The notes under the pieces were generated by a model. It saw only the letters and a list, made by a program, of their open reading frames with translations. It was not told where the DNA came from and did not search any database. A program made the position numbers and the translations under genes. Below, in pieces: positions 7,824 through 15,228 of a stretch of DNA of 53,714 nt. Every line of letters starts with the position of its first letter. Position 1 is the first letter of the stretch. The stretch is from IMG/VR virus record IMGVR_UViG_3300020465_000886, positions 1 through 53,714 of that record. One strand, 5' to 3'. The stretch is from a virus.

Positions 7824-8022
7824 ATAATTTTTCGTTTTGTCCCATTGTGTCTACTGTATATACTTCACATTTATTTTCAGCAGGACAAAGATGTGTCCCT
7901 TCTTTTTCATTAAAGCATAATCCATCTAATAATTCTACAGTTGAGTTACAACCTGCTAATGTAATTATTAGTAGGAAAGGTATTATCATACCCAGTAAAG
8001 GTTTAAGCATCATCTTCCTCAT
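7804..8022 (-). CDS. Small lipoprotein
   Basis: 72 residues. A type II signal peptide is clear: basic start, hydrophobic core IIPFLLIIT, lipobox LAGC with Cys25. The mature part is about 48 residues with four further cysteines, which could form disulfides in the periplasm. Small phage lipoproteins can serve in superinfection exclusion or lysis, but nothing here decides. Its start overlaps the acidic tail of the upstream gene. Confidence 0.7.
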   Translation of the reverse strand: MRKMMLKPLLGMIIPFLLIITLAGCNSTVELLDGLCFNEKEGTHLCPAENKCEVYTVDTMGQNEKLYEYCKR

Positions 8023-8506
8023 CGTTGTTGTTGTTAATAACTACTACATCATCTCTAGACTCTAAACCATAGTCTTGATCCTGTAGTTCATCTAGTAAAA
8101 CTGTTCTGCATACATCATTAAACCAACCATTTACAACAGACTCATCACTTTCACCTGTGTATCCTTTCTCGGTTAGCATAGCAACGAACTCATCGTTCCA
8201 GTCAAGTTCCATATATCCTTGCTTAGGATCATCTTCATTGACTTGCATCTTCTTAACTTCTACCCAAGGTTGCTTGAGTACACTTGCTTGACGTCTGTCA
8301 AATTCTAACTGACCAATCATGCCTTCATCGAACTCCACTTGAAGTTCTGCTAGTGCTTTATCCTCAGGCGTATCTTGTTCAATATTAGCCAATGCTTTTT
8401 TAAGTTCGATACCAGACAAACTGTAATTTGCTTCAGCAATCTGTCTTTCTTTACCTGTCTTCCCCCAACTACTTGGGTGGAATTTAAACGGAATTATTCT
8501 TTTCAT
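8003..8506 (-). CDS. Hypothetical acidic phage protein
   Basis: 167 residues from the ATG at 8506 (MKRIIPFKFHPSSWGKTGKE). The longer reading up to 8566 runs through the small zinc-finger gene 8484-8648 and lacks a ribosome site. Positions ~20-50 contain AEANYSLSGIELKKALANIE; the tail is a run of Asn, Asp and Glu. Soluble. No family assigned. Confidence 0.7.
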   Translation of the reverse strand: MKRIIPFKFHPSSWGKTGKERQIAEANYSLSGIELKKALANIEQDTPEDKALAELQVEFDEGMIGQLEFDRRQASVLKQPWVEVKKMQVNEDDPKQGYMELDWNDEFVAMLTEKGYTGESDESVVNGWFNDVCRTVLLDELQDQDYGLESRDDVVVINNNNDEEDDA

Positions 8507-8648
8507 CTTTCTTATCTCCATTAATTTCATGTGTTGAATGCCATGCATGAGAGCAATAAGCATCACAAAAATGAAATCTTCTATTTGCAGTATAATATTT
8601 TACCATTTCCATAATTAATACCTTACCACATTCTGCACATGTAATCAT
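8484..8648 (-). CDS. 54-residue putative zinc-finger protein
   Basis: A short ORF starting MITCAECGKVLIMEMVKYY. Cys4 and Cys7 form CxxC and Cys28 and Cys32 form CxxxC, a likely four-Cys zinc knuckle. The ATG overlaps the stop of the upstream gene (ATGA) and its end overlaps the next start by 23 nt, so it fills what would be a gap. Small zinc proteins in phages often bind nucleic acid or host proteins; the role is unknown. Confidence 0.7.
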   Translation of the reverse strand: MITCAECGKVLIMEMVKYYTANRRFHFCDAYCSHAWHSTHEINGDKKDEKNNSV

Positions 8649-8995
8649 GCAACATTCTCTACACTTACTCTAGAAAAACTATCGATTATACATTCTTGTT
8701 CCATGTTACTCATGTTCCAATATATAAACTTATTACCTTTTCTAATATAAAAACTTTGTTCTATAACAAAACTAAACCTGTTTGCTTGTGATAATTTTTC
8801 ACATACACCAACTACGTTTACTACTGCAATATCATCTGTTAATGTAATTAATAGTTGACTATCGTTCAAAGGTTCAATTTTTTCTATAGCCGCAACTCTA
8901 ACTTTTTTACCATCGAAGTCTACACTTGCTTCAATTGGTATAGTAGAAAACAATGCTATCACTAAAATTACAAAACCTATTACATACTTCTTCAT
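8645..8995 (-). CDS. Exported hypothetical protein
   Basis: 116 residues from ATG at 8995. A signal peptide is evident: MKKYVIGFVILVIALFSTIPIEA with probable cleavage after Ala23. The mature part is a small beta-rich domain with two Cys. A longer frame to 9046 exists but the ATG at 8995 follows an AGGTGG motif and the stop of the tiny membrane-protein gene. Periplasmic role unknown. Confidence 0.7.
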   Translation of the reverse strand: MKKYVIGFVILVIALFSTIPIEASVDFDGKKVRVAAIEKIEPLNDSQLLITLTDDIAVVNVVGVCEKLSQANRFSFVIEQSFYIRKGNKFIYWNMSNMEQECIIDSFSRVSVENVA

Positions 8996-8996
8996 C

Positions 8997-9155
8997 TTAC
9001 CACCTATAAACAATATTTGCCATAATAAAAAATGCACACACAACATTAACTAACACAACAAATGTTCTTATAACTGCTACATAGTTGTCATAGTCTGCTG
9101 TCTTTTCATCTGAGAAACTGCCTATTGCATACTTCCAAATTGTCCAATACTTCAT
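8997..9155 (-). CDS. 52-residue single-span membrane protein
   Basis: Short ORF starting MKYWTIWKYAIGSFSDEKT, with one hydrophobic helix at about 27-48. It fills the space between QueE and the exported protein. Its stop is 1 nt from the next start. No recognised family. Confidence 0.65.
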   Translation of the reverse strand: MKYWTIWKYAIGSFSDEKTADYDNYVAVIRTFVVLVNVVCAFFIMANIVYRW

Positions 9156-9167
9156 TCTATATCCTTT

Positions 9168-10112
9168 CTAAGTTCCTATTGCATTTCCAAATAGATACAC
9201 ATGAACTCTCGCCGCAACATTGTATCCTCTCTTAAAAGCCTTCTCCGCAATCTTACCTGCTGACTCAACTTGTTCTTCTTCCCTTGCACCTGTGGGCATT
9301 ATCCATACGGGCCAATCAACACCTGCATTTCTAAACTGCTCTACTACTGATTCCATCTCTTCCCATTCACGGTCTTGTGGGCCAACAACAAATTTTAGTT
9401 GTCCTTTTTTACTAACCTGTAAGTATTCTGCTACTCTCTCAGGCTTTATTGCTCTTTCTGAACTCTCACCAGATACTGTAAATAACTTAGGACTGCAACT
9501 AAAAAATATTTCTGTGTCTATACTTTGTCCCCATTCAATAAACTCTGGTCTAAGTTGTTGTGTACCATTAGTTTCAAATGTCATTGACCCTGGCAAATTG
9601 TTCTGCTTTTTAAGTTCATTGTATATACCAATAGTACATTGTTGTCCTGTAGTCAGCAAAGGCTCACCTCCTGTGATACATAAATGCTGTCTAAAATTGC
9701 TAACAGGATGTAAAAATAATCCTTCTGGATTGCTGTCTGTTTTCAATATATCTATGATGTTGTTTGCAATAACTTCAGGAGTTTCATGTCCCATAAGTCC
9801 TTTAAATTTCTTTGCCCAAGTATAAGAACTATCACACCCACGTTCCCACACAGGCAAATCTTCTACTCTTTCTACAGTATCCACATCAAACTCTTCAAAG
9901 GGTAATTCATATGTATCTGGATTAGTAGGGTCTTCTTGTCCAAACCCATTGCATTGTAAGTTACACAAGAAGAATCTTATCCAAGCAGTTGGAGTACCTG
10001 TGTAGTGACCTTCACCTTGAATACTGTGAAATATTTCACTGTAATAATACTTTCGCACATTTGCTACGGCATTATCTCTGGATCTACCTGTGTTATATAT
10101 AATGTTACTCAT
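9168..10112 (-). CDS. queE: QueE-like 7-carboxy-7-deazaguanine synthase (radical SAM)
   Basis: 314 residues, longer than usual QueE (~210-250). EIFHSIQGEGHYTGTPTAWIRF is the QueE N-terminal signature, ITGGEPLL the GGEP SAM-binding motif, and FETNGT and SPK segments follow as in the family. QueE turns 6-carboxytetrahydropterin into CDG using SAM and a [4Fe-4S] cluster. The cluster motif is odd: Cys50-x3-Cys54 is followed by Phe57 where the third Cys is expected; the next good candidate is Cys93 (GCDSSY), so a ~36-residue insert seems to split the motif. It overlaps the flavodoxin gene, a known type of electron donor. Confidence 0.85.
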   Translation of the reverse strand: MSNIIYNTGRSRDNAVANVRKYYYSEIFHSIQGEGHYTGTPTAWIRFFLCNLQCNGFGQEDPTNPDTYELPFEEFDVDTVERVEDLPVWERGCDSSYTWAKKFKGLMGHETPEVIANNIIDILKTDSNPEGLFLHPVSNFRQHLCITGGEPLLTTGQQCTIGIYNELKKQNNLPGSMTFETNGTQQLRPEFIEWGQSIDTEIFFSCSPKLFTVSGESSERAIKPERVAEYLQVSKKGQLKFVVGPQDREWEEMESVVEQFRNAGVDWPVWIMPTGAREEEQVESAGKIAEKAFKRGYNVAARVHVYLFGNAIGT

Positions 10113-10617
10113 TATCTAAACTCCAAGTGGACCTTAATTGTTCTATCCAAGTATCAATACGTTCTTTGCTAAGGCTAGATTGATTGTCTTCATCTATAGC
10201 AAGTCCAACAAATTCATCACCTATTGTTGCTTTGCTTTCATTAAAGTTGTGTCCTTCTGTGCTAGTAAAACCAACAAACTGACCTCCTAGTTCTTTGATT
10301 GTTTCATACAATGTACTCATGCTGTCTTGATATAAATCACTATAACCAACTTGGTCTCCTAATCCAACCAATGCAACACTTTTGTTTTTCCAATTAACTG
10401 TTTTCAATTTATCCCATGCTTCAATATAATCTTCTTGTAATGCTCCATAGTCCCATGTAGGAGAAACCAATATAACTTTTTCATATTGTTCCAAAACATC
10501 TACACCATCTTTAACATCATGTAGTTCAGTTTCTCTCATAATATCCCAAATAGTTTCTGCAGTATGTTCACTATTTGATGTAGTTGAGCCAAACATTATA
10601 CCAATTCTTTCAGTCAT
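10105..10617 (-). CDS. Flavodoxin
   Basis: 170 residues. The FMN phosphate loop is GSTTSNSEHTAE (10-21), followed by SPTWDYGALQEDY and ALVGLGDQVGYSD, the two isoalloxazine-contacting loops of long-chain flavodoxins. It carries single electrons at low potential. QueE needs such a donor to reduce its cluster, and the gene overlaps queE by 8 nt, so it most likely serves QueE; it could also feed a ribonucleotide reductase coded elsewhere. Confidence 0.9.
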   Translation of the reverse strand: MTERIGIMFGSTTSNSEHTAETIWDIMRETELHDVKDGVDVLEQYEKVILVSPTWDYGALQEDYIEAWDKLKTVNWKNKSVALVGLGDQVGYSDLYQDSMSTLYETIKELGGQFVGFTSTEGHNFNESKATIGDEFVGLAIDEDNQSSLSKERIDTWIEQLRSTWSLDNE

Positions 10618-11141
10618 TTATCTCGTCTTGTTAAAAATTCTGCATAGTCCAAATCATCTTTTGTTCTTTGCAAGTCTTCGTTCACTTCTGGACATGCCAT
10701 AAATAAAGCATTATTTACCAGATTGTGTAGTTCGTCAGATATAGCAGTATTGGACTCAATACTTTCTACATTTTCTAAACAACACGTTCTTAATCCTTGA
10801 TTCATTAGTTCTGCAAAATCTTTGTTTTCAGGATACAATTCATATCCTTTAGCAACCAATTTCAAGTAAACAACTTGATGTAAATTAGTTACTTCTATAA
10901 TAATGTCTTTAGCATCTTTACCAACATTAGCAAGAGTAAGCATTTTTTCTTCTTCCATTAAAGGCAGGCTTGTATTCTCTGCATAAAACTCTACTGCTTC
11001 AAAAATATCATCTGTGCTTAACATAGGAAACAATCTTTTTAAACCATCTACTGTTTTACCTTTACCTATCTCAGCCGCAATCTTATCGACTGGCACTAGT
11101 CCTTTACTAGTTACAAATGCTTTTGCTCTCTTTTCAATCAT
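10614..11141 (-). CDS. Hypothetical protein within the deazaguanine operon
   Basis: 175 residues, soluble, mostly alpha-helical with adjacent Cys in TCCLENVE. No family recognised. Its start overlaps the folE stop and its end overlaps the flavodoxin start, so it is locked inside the folE-flavodoxin-queE operon. This makes it a candidate accessory protein for deazaguanine synthesis, by context only. Confidence 0.7.
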   Translation of the reverse strand: MIEKRAKAFVTSKGLVPVDKIAAEIGKGKTVDGLKRLFPMLSTDDIFEAVEFYAENTSLPLMEEEKMLTLANVGKDAKDIIIEVTNLHQVVYLKLVAKGYELYPENKDFAELMNQGLRTCCLENVESIESNTAISDELHNLVNNALFMACPEVNEDLQRTKDDLDYAEFLTRRDK

Positions 11142-11845
11142 TATTGCCCTTTACTTCCTGCAAAACTTTGTTGAAGTTTAATGTTATCCATAAACTCTTT
11201 TTGCACTTTGGCTTCATCTTTAAATGTGCCTTTCAATACAGTTGTCTGTGTAAGACTACTATGTGCTTGTACACCTCTATTCTCTACGCAACCATGTGTG
11301 GCTTGTACATAAACACCAATGTCTTTACTTCCTGTTGCTTTCATAATCTCTCTAGCAATATCATTAGCAAGTTCTTCTTGTAGTGTTCCACGTTCTGCAC
11401 ACCATTGTGCTATTCTAGTGTATTTAGACAAACCAATTAATGTGTCTGCGGCTAAGATACCTATGTATGCTACACCTTTTACTATCTGGTGATGATGTGA
11501 ACACATACTTGTAAGTTCACTTCTTACAACAAGCATACCTTCATATCTATCTTCTCCATCATTAGGAAATGCAGTTGCTTTAGGCATAGGATCATACCTA
11601 CCTGCCATCAATTCATTGATATACATTTTAGAAAGACGCCTGCCAGTGTCATTACTGTTAGGATCGTTTTCAATATCAATAACTAATCCATCTAATACTG
11701 CTTCAAACTTAGGAGTCAACTCATCAATAAGTTTCTGCTTGTCGCCTTCTTCTAAGTATTCAGAGATATTATCTCCTGCCCAAAACCTTTTGCCTGCTTG
11801 TTTTAGTTTTGCTTTAATTTTATCACTAGTGCTATTATCAGCCAC
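11141..11845 (-). CDS. folE: GTP cyclohydrolase I
   Basis: 234 residues from a GTG start with GGAG six nt upstream. Family motifs are present: DTGRRLSKMY, ELTSMCSHHHQIVKG with the zinc Cys and catalytic His, and THGCVENRGVQAHSS with the second zinc Cys. It opens GTP to 7,8-dihydroneopterin triphosphate, the first step for both folate and 7-deazaguanine. With QueD-like and QueE proteins nearby, the deazaguanine branch is the likely use. It overlaps the phosphoribosyltransferase gene by 8 nt. Confidence 0.9.
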   Translation of the reverse strand: MADNSTSDKIKAKLKQAGKRFWAGDNISEYLEEGDKQKLIDELTPKFEAVLDGLVIDIENDPNSNDTGRRLSKMYINELMAGRYDPMPKATAFPNDGEDRYEGMLVVRSELTSMCSHHHQIVKGVAYIGILAADTLIGLSKYTRIAQWCAERGTLQEELANDIAREIMKATGSKDIGVYVQATHGCVENRGVQAHSSLTQTTVLKGTFKDEAKVQKEFMDNIKLQQSFAGSKGQ

Positions 11846-12323
11846 GTTGTTCTCCTGTTTTATTGTTCCACCACTCTTCGTATGGAAACACTATCCATTG
11901 TTTGCCCTCTTCTTCATCTAGTTCTTTAGCAGTAATTTGTACACTGAAATCACTAGACATCTTTTCTAATAATGTTACATACTTCACATTATCTACCATA
12001 CCTTCCTTTTCAACAATATCGTGTATGCCTTTTAATGTTGTGCCTGTATCATTAATGTCATCAATTACAACAATTCTTTTACCATTGTATTTAGACAAAA
12101 GTTGTCGTAATTGATTAGAATTTTGTACTACCCCATCTCTGGTCTGCCATTCAAATCCATGAAATGGAATATCAAAGTAATGACTCATCATTACACCAAT
12201 TGGAAATCCACCTCTACCTGGACCTAATATTACATGTGGTCTCAACATCTTTGTTGCCATCTGTTGAGTTATATCTGACATCATGCCATTAATATCTTCC
12301 CAACTGTAATATAATTTTGTCAT
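11838..12323 (-). CDS. Purine-type phosphoribosyltransferase
   Basis: 161 residues with the PRPP-binding signature IVVIDDINDTGTT (84-96) and the N-terminal GPGRGG loop (34-39), as in xanthine/guanine or hypoxanthine phosphoribosyltransferases. It would join a base to PRPP; guanine or xanthine salvage would feed GTP to the adjoining folE. The exact base is not visible. The ATG sits exactly at the predicted transcription start of the promoter 12330-12358 and has no Shine-Dalgarno site, so this mRNA may be leaderless. Confidence 0.8.
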   Translation of the reverse strand: MTKLYYSWEDINGMMSDITQQMATKMLRPHVILGPGRGGFPIGVMMSHYFDIPFHGFEWQTRDGVVQNSNQLRQLLSKYNGKRIVVIDDINDTGTTLKGIHDIVEKEGMVDNVKYVTLLEKMSSDFSVQITAKELDEEEGKQWIVFPYEEWWNNKTGEQRG

Positions 12324-12370
12324 GTAAGTATTATACCGGATTTTCTGGCAAATGTCAACTGATATTTCAT
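12320..12370 (-). CDS. Possible 16-codon leader peptide overlapping the phosphoribosyltransferase start
   Basis: ATG at 12370 has AGGAG seven nt upstream; the frame reads MKYQLTFARKSGIILT and ends in a TGA that overlaps the next ATG (ATGA). It spans the promoter 12330-12358, so it would be present only in read-through transcripts from the epimerase gene, where it could couple translation into the phosphoribosyltransferase. Very short, so tentative. Confidence 0.35.
   Translation of the reverse strand: MKYQLTFARKSGIILT
12330..12358 (-). promoter_or_regulatory. Consensus sigma70 promoter of the PRT-folE-queE operon
   Basis: TTGACA (12353-12358), a 17-bp spacer and TATAAT (12330-12335), a perfect consensus. 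Six nt separate the -10 from the ATG at 12323, placing +1 on the start codon. Confidence 0.85.
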
Positions 12371-12396
12371 CTTTTTCTCCTACTAAAGATGTAAAA

Positions 12397-13371
12397 CTAT
12401 CTACGTTTTACTTTCTGCTTTTGCCACTTGATTTCATCTTCAACAATTTGTTGAATAGAGTTGGCTGGCTCCCAACCTAATACTTCTTTTGCATTGGTAA
12501 TATCTGCATGGGTCTGCACCATATCACCTTTTCTACTAGGACTTGTTTCAATATCCATAGTAACATCTAATGCTTCTTCAACTATACCAACCAATTCTTT
12601 TAGACTTACTGGCTCATTGTTACCAATGTTAAGTGTGATACTTTCTTTTTGGTCTAACATCCAGTATGCAGTTGATAAAAATGCTCTAGAAACATCATTG
12701 ACATGAGTATAATCTCTAATGCAAGTTCCGTCAGCAGTAGGATAATCATCTCCATGTATTAGGAACTTCTCTTCTAGTAATGCTTTTTGTGTTATTATAG
12801 GAAGAACATGCACTAAAGGACTCTTTTGATATCCAAATTTGCCGTCATTACTTCCTGCTACATTAAACAATCTTAGGTTAGCAAAGTTAAATCCATACAC
12901 GTCAGCATAATCTTTGATTATCTTTTCACATATTTGTTTACTTCTACCATATGGATTGATTGGTAAAGTAGGATCTGTTTCTTTAAAACAACCTTCTTCA
13001 TGTATGCTTGTTCCATATACACTACTGCTTGAAGCAAATATAAAGTTAGGAACTTTTGCTTCTACACATGTGTTTAATAAACTTATTGTTTGCATTACAT
13101 TGTCTGTATAAGTAGGCATAGGATCTTGTACACTCATGGGAACACTATTATTTGCCGCAATATGGATAACAATCTCAGGCTTTATTAATTCAATTACACC
13201 TTTAACTTGTTTGTTATCAATCTCAAATGGATATTGTGTTACACCTTCTAGTTCTCTTTTCTTTTTGTCAATATTGATTACTGTAAATCCACTATCAACA
13301 AACAGTTTTGCAACATTAGAACCTATAAATCCACTTGCACCTGTTATTACTACTGCTTTTTCATTATTCAT
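12397..13371 (-). CDS. galE: NAD-dependent epimerase, UDP-glucose 4-epimerase-like
   Basis: 324 residues of the extended SDR family. GASGFIGSNVAKLF binds NAD; SSSSVYG gives the catalytic Ser and YGRSK the Tyr-x3-Lys pair; RLFNVAG and the C-terminal GxGxP-like substrate region follow. Such enzymes interconvert UDP-glucose/UDP-galactose or related sugars. The GalE assignment is by overall likeness; the sugar is not fixed. Overlaps the glycosyltransferase gene by 8 nt, suggesting joint work on glycan or DNA sugars. Confidence 0.8.
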   Translation of the reverse strand: MNNEKAVVITGASGFIGSNVAKLFVDSGFTVINIDKKKRELEGVTQYPFEIDNKQVKGVIELIKPEIVIHIAANNSVPMSVQDPMPTYTDNVMQTISLLNTCVEAKVPNFIFASSSSVYGTSIHEEGCFKETDPTLPINPYGRSKQICEKIIKDYADVYGFNFANLRLFNVAGSNDGKFGYQKSPLVHVLPIITQKALLEEKFLIHGDDYPTADGTCIRDYTHVNDVSRAFLSTAYWMLDQKESITLNIGNNEPVSLKELVGIVEEALDVTMDIETSPSRKGDMVQTHADITNAKEVLGWEPANSIQQIVEDEIKWQKQKVKRR

Positions 13372-14431
13372 TTCTGTTCCTCTTTATGACATCATATAAT
13401 GCATCTCCACTAAAAAATGTCTGTGAAAGATTTATTGCTAGTCTGTCTATGTAATCTCTATCATGCTCAGACATAATCTTTCTAATATGTGCAACAACTA
13501 AATCCTTATTCATCTTGTATGATTCAAAGTCTATTGTCCAATCACTTGGATATAAAAAGTCTGCATCATACATTTCTGTATAAGATAACCTATCTGGTAC
13601 CATTGGTGTTGCACCAACCAATGCACCTTCATAACAACTTATGCCTAGTGTTTCTTGAGTGTTAGCACTAAACACAATCTTTGCTTTACCTAACAAACTA
13701 TGATACTCATCCTTTGTTAGAGTTTGCTCTTGACAAACAATAAATTCATATTCTGGTAAACTATCTGCTAAGTCTTTAAATATGTCTACTTGTTTCTCAG
13801 GAGCAATTCTGTGTGGAAAAAGAATAATATCTTCTTTAGCCGCACTATCAAAACCTTCTAATGTAGATTTGAGATATTCCATGGGCCACCCAACTATGTG
13901 GGCCTTGCCTGAATTAATTAGTTCAAACTTTTCATAACCAAACTCCTTACAGAACATGTCTAAATGGAATTCAGTTGCAAAGAAGTTGTCATCAAATACT
14001 TCATACATACTACGTTCAGCATGTCTAACCCACGGAGCATCTCCAATCAATCTTCCTAAAAAGTCTGCTGGGTCATAACTACCGGCATGCCACATGCCAC
14101 CAATCTTTATGTTTATACCCAACAGTTCAGCCATGTATTTTAGTTGAATCACAGTAGGATTCCATGCATCAGTGTATAAGAAATAGTCGCCGTCACTAAC
14201 TTCACCATCAGCAATCATTTTGCTAATAGTTTTTAACTGCTCACTTTTCCAATAGTTAGTACCACTGAAGTTTAAGAATGCTCCAGGTGTAGTATCCTGT
14301 GGGGCATCTTCTGGACCTTCGATTACTACAACATCTAACCCAGCATCTTTCATTTGCACAGGCAAATGCTTTTTCCACTGAGCGGTGTATCGAGTTTCTA
14401 CTGGTTCTAATTCAACTAAAAATACTTTCAT
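13364..14431 (-). CDS. Glycosyltransferase, GT4-like fold
   Basis: 355 residues from ATG at 14431 (MKVFLVELEPVETR). An upstream extension to 14566 only shadows the small Hc1-like gene in another frame. The C-terminal half has FPHRIAPEKQVDIF and the Glu-x7-Glu motif ETLGISCYE typical of retaining GT-B enzymes that use nucleotide sugars. Followed directly by the epimerase gene, which may prepare its donor. The acceptor (DNA base, host lipopolysaccharide or virion protein) is unknown. Confidence 0.75.
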   Translation of the reverse strand: MKVFLVELEPVETRYTAQWKKHLPVQMKDAGLDVVVIEGPEDAPQDTTPGAFLNFSGTNYWKSEQLKTISKMIADGEVSDGDYFLYTDAWNPTVIQLKYMAELLGINIKIGGMWHAGSYDPADFLGRLIGDAPWVRHAERSMYEVFDDNFFATEFHLDMFCKEFGYEKFELINSGKAHIVGWPMEYLKSTLEGFDSAAKEDIILFPHRIAPEKQVDIFKDLADSLPEYEFIVCQEQTLTKDEYHSLLGKAKIVFSANTQETLGISCYEGALVGATPMVPDRLSYTEMYDADFLYPSDWTIDFESYKMNKDLVVAHIRKIMSEHDRDYIDRLAINLSQTFFSGDALYDVIKRNRNE

Positions 14432-14432
14432 A

Positions 14433-14615
14433 TTACATACTGTTTTTCTTTTCTTGGATTTCAGCACGTCTACTCTTGGATAGTTTACCAAGATTGCCCA
14501 GTGCTTTTCTGGCTCTAGTAGCAGATGCTTTGATTCCTTTCTCTTCGAACTTTGCACTTTCTTCAAGATAGGTTTCCATCTCTGCTTTTATTTGTAAATG
14601 AATTTCACTACTCAT
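14433..14615 (-). CDS. Histone H1 (Hc1)-like small basic protein
   Basis: 60 residues, starting MSSEIHLQIKAEMETYLEE, then KASATRARKALGNLGKL and a basic end. The GxKAxxTRARKAL pattern resembles the Hc1-type histone-like proteins seen in Chlamydia and in many marine T4-like phages. It likely binds DNA or nucleoid proteins. AGGAG precedes the ATG by seven nt; the stop is just before the glycosyltransferase ATG. Confidence 0.65.
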   Translation of the reverse strand: MSSEIHLQIKAEMETYLEESAKFEEKGIKASATRARKALGNLGKLSKSRRAEIQEKKNSM

Positions 14616-14635
14616 TACTTTCTCCTATATATAGT

Positions 14636-15013
14636 TTATACCCCAACAGGGTAATCCATTTCGCAACCGTTTTCATTATCTTCGGCTACACTAATCCTCA
14701 CAAACCTGTTCGGATATTTGTTGCTAATTGCATTGAATAATTCATCTGCAATCATTTCGCAACTTTTATTATTCAGTTCAAGAACATCATCTTGGTTGTA
14801 AAGTCTTTGCAACCATCTCTTGAACTGTATAAATTCTATGTCTCTATCATCGTGGAATACTTCAATCCACACTTTAAAATGAAATATATGTCTGTGCTTG
14901 TATCCTAAGAAACTAACATCATCCCAATCACCTGTAGCAGTTGCAGGATTAGTATCTGCTCCTGGATAATAATGCACACCTTCTTGGCTAAATGTTACCC
15001 AAATACTTCTCAT
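14636..15013 (-). CDS. queD: QueD-like / 6-pyruvoyl-tetrahydropterin synthase family protein
   Basis: 125 residues from the ATG at 15013, two nt-spaced from the upstream stop. The HRHIFHFKVWIEVFHDDRDIEF stretch (partly His-rich metal site), SCEMIADELF (matching the family's PTxExxA region) and EDNENG near the end fit the divergent QueD-like proteins of marine phages. QueD converts dihydroneopterin triphosphate to 6-carboxytetrahydropterin, the step between FolE and QueE. The N-terminal zinc His of classical QueD is not obvious, so activity is less sure than fold. Confidence 0.6.
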   Translation of the reverse strand: MRSIWVTFSQEGVHYYPGADTNPATATGDWDDVSFLGYKHRHIFHFKVWIEVFHDDRDIEFIQFKRWLQRLYNQDDVLELNNKSCEMIADELFNAISNKYPNRFVRISVAEDNENGCEMDYPVGV

Positions 15014-15014
15014 A

Positions 15015-15158
15015 TTAATATCCACTTGTATGACATGCATACTCTGTAGAACAATTTACAGTTCCACATACACATTCATTCCTTTCAGCACGTTGTTGTG
15101 CTTCACGTTGTTCATCTGCACTTTCTTGTGCCAATGCTTTTAGTTCTTCTTTTGTCAT
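15015..15158 (-). CDS. 47-residue Cys-rich small protein
   Basis: Short ORF with GGGAG before the ATG. The N-terminal half is a charged helix (MTKEELKALAQESADEQREA), the C-terminal part holds four Cys as CxC-x5-C-x6-C, possibly a metal site. It ends two nt before the QueD-like start, implying coupling. Unrecognised. Confidence 0.6.
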   Translation of the reverse strand: MTKEELKALAQESADEQREAQQRAERNECVCGTVNCSTEYACHTSGY

Positions 15159-15159
15159 A

Positions 15160-15225
15160 TCAACTCCCAAATCCTAATTGACCTTTAATCCAATCATTGA
15201 TTAGATTCTTTTCTTCTTCTGTCAT
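15160..15225 (-). CDS. Possible 21-residue peptide
   Basis: ATG at 15225, frame MTEEEKNLINDWIKGQLGFGS, with GAGGAT upstream in the end of the previous gene. Its stop lies one nt before the next ATG. The spacing fits the operon, but the length makes it uncertain. Confidence 0.35.
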   Translation of the reverse strand: MTEEEKNLINDWIKGQLGFGS

Positions 15226-15228
15226 GTG

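Noticed and set aside
13364-14566. Longer form of the glycosyltransferase starting at 14566
   Set aside because: The extra 45 residues are the Hc1-like gene read in another frame; the family N-terminus fits the ATG at 14431.
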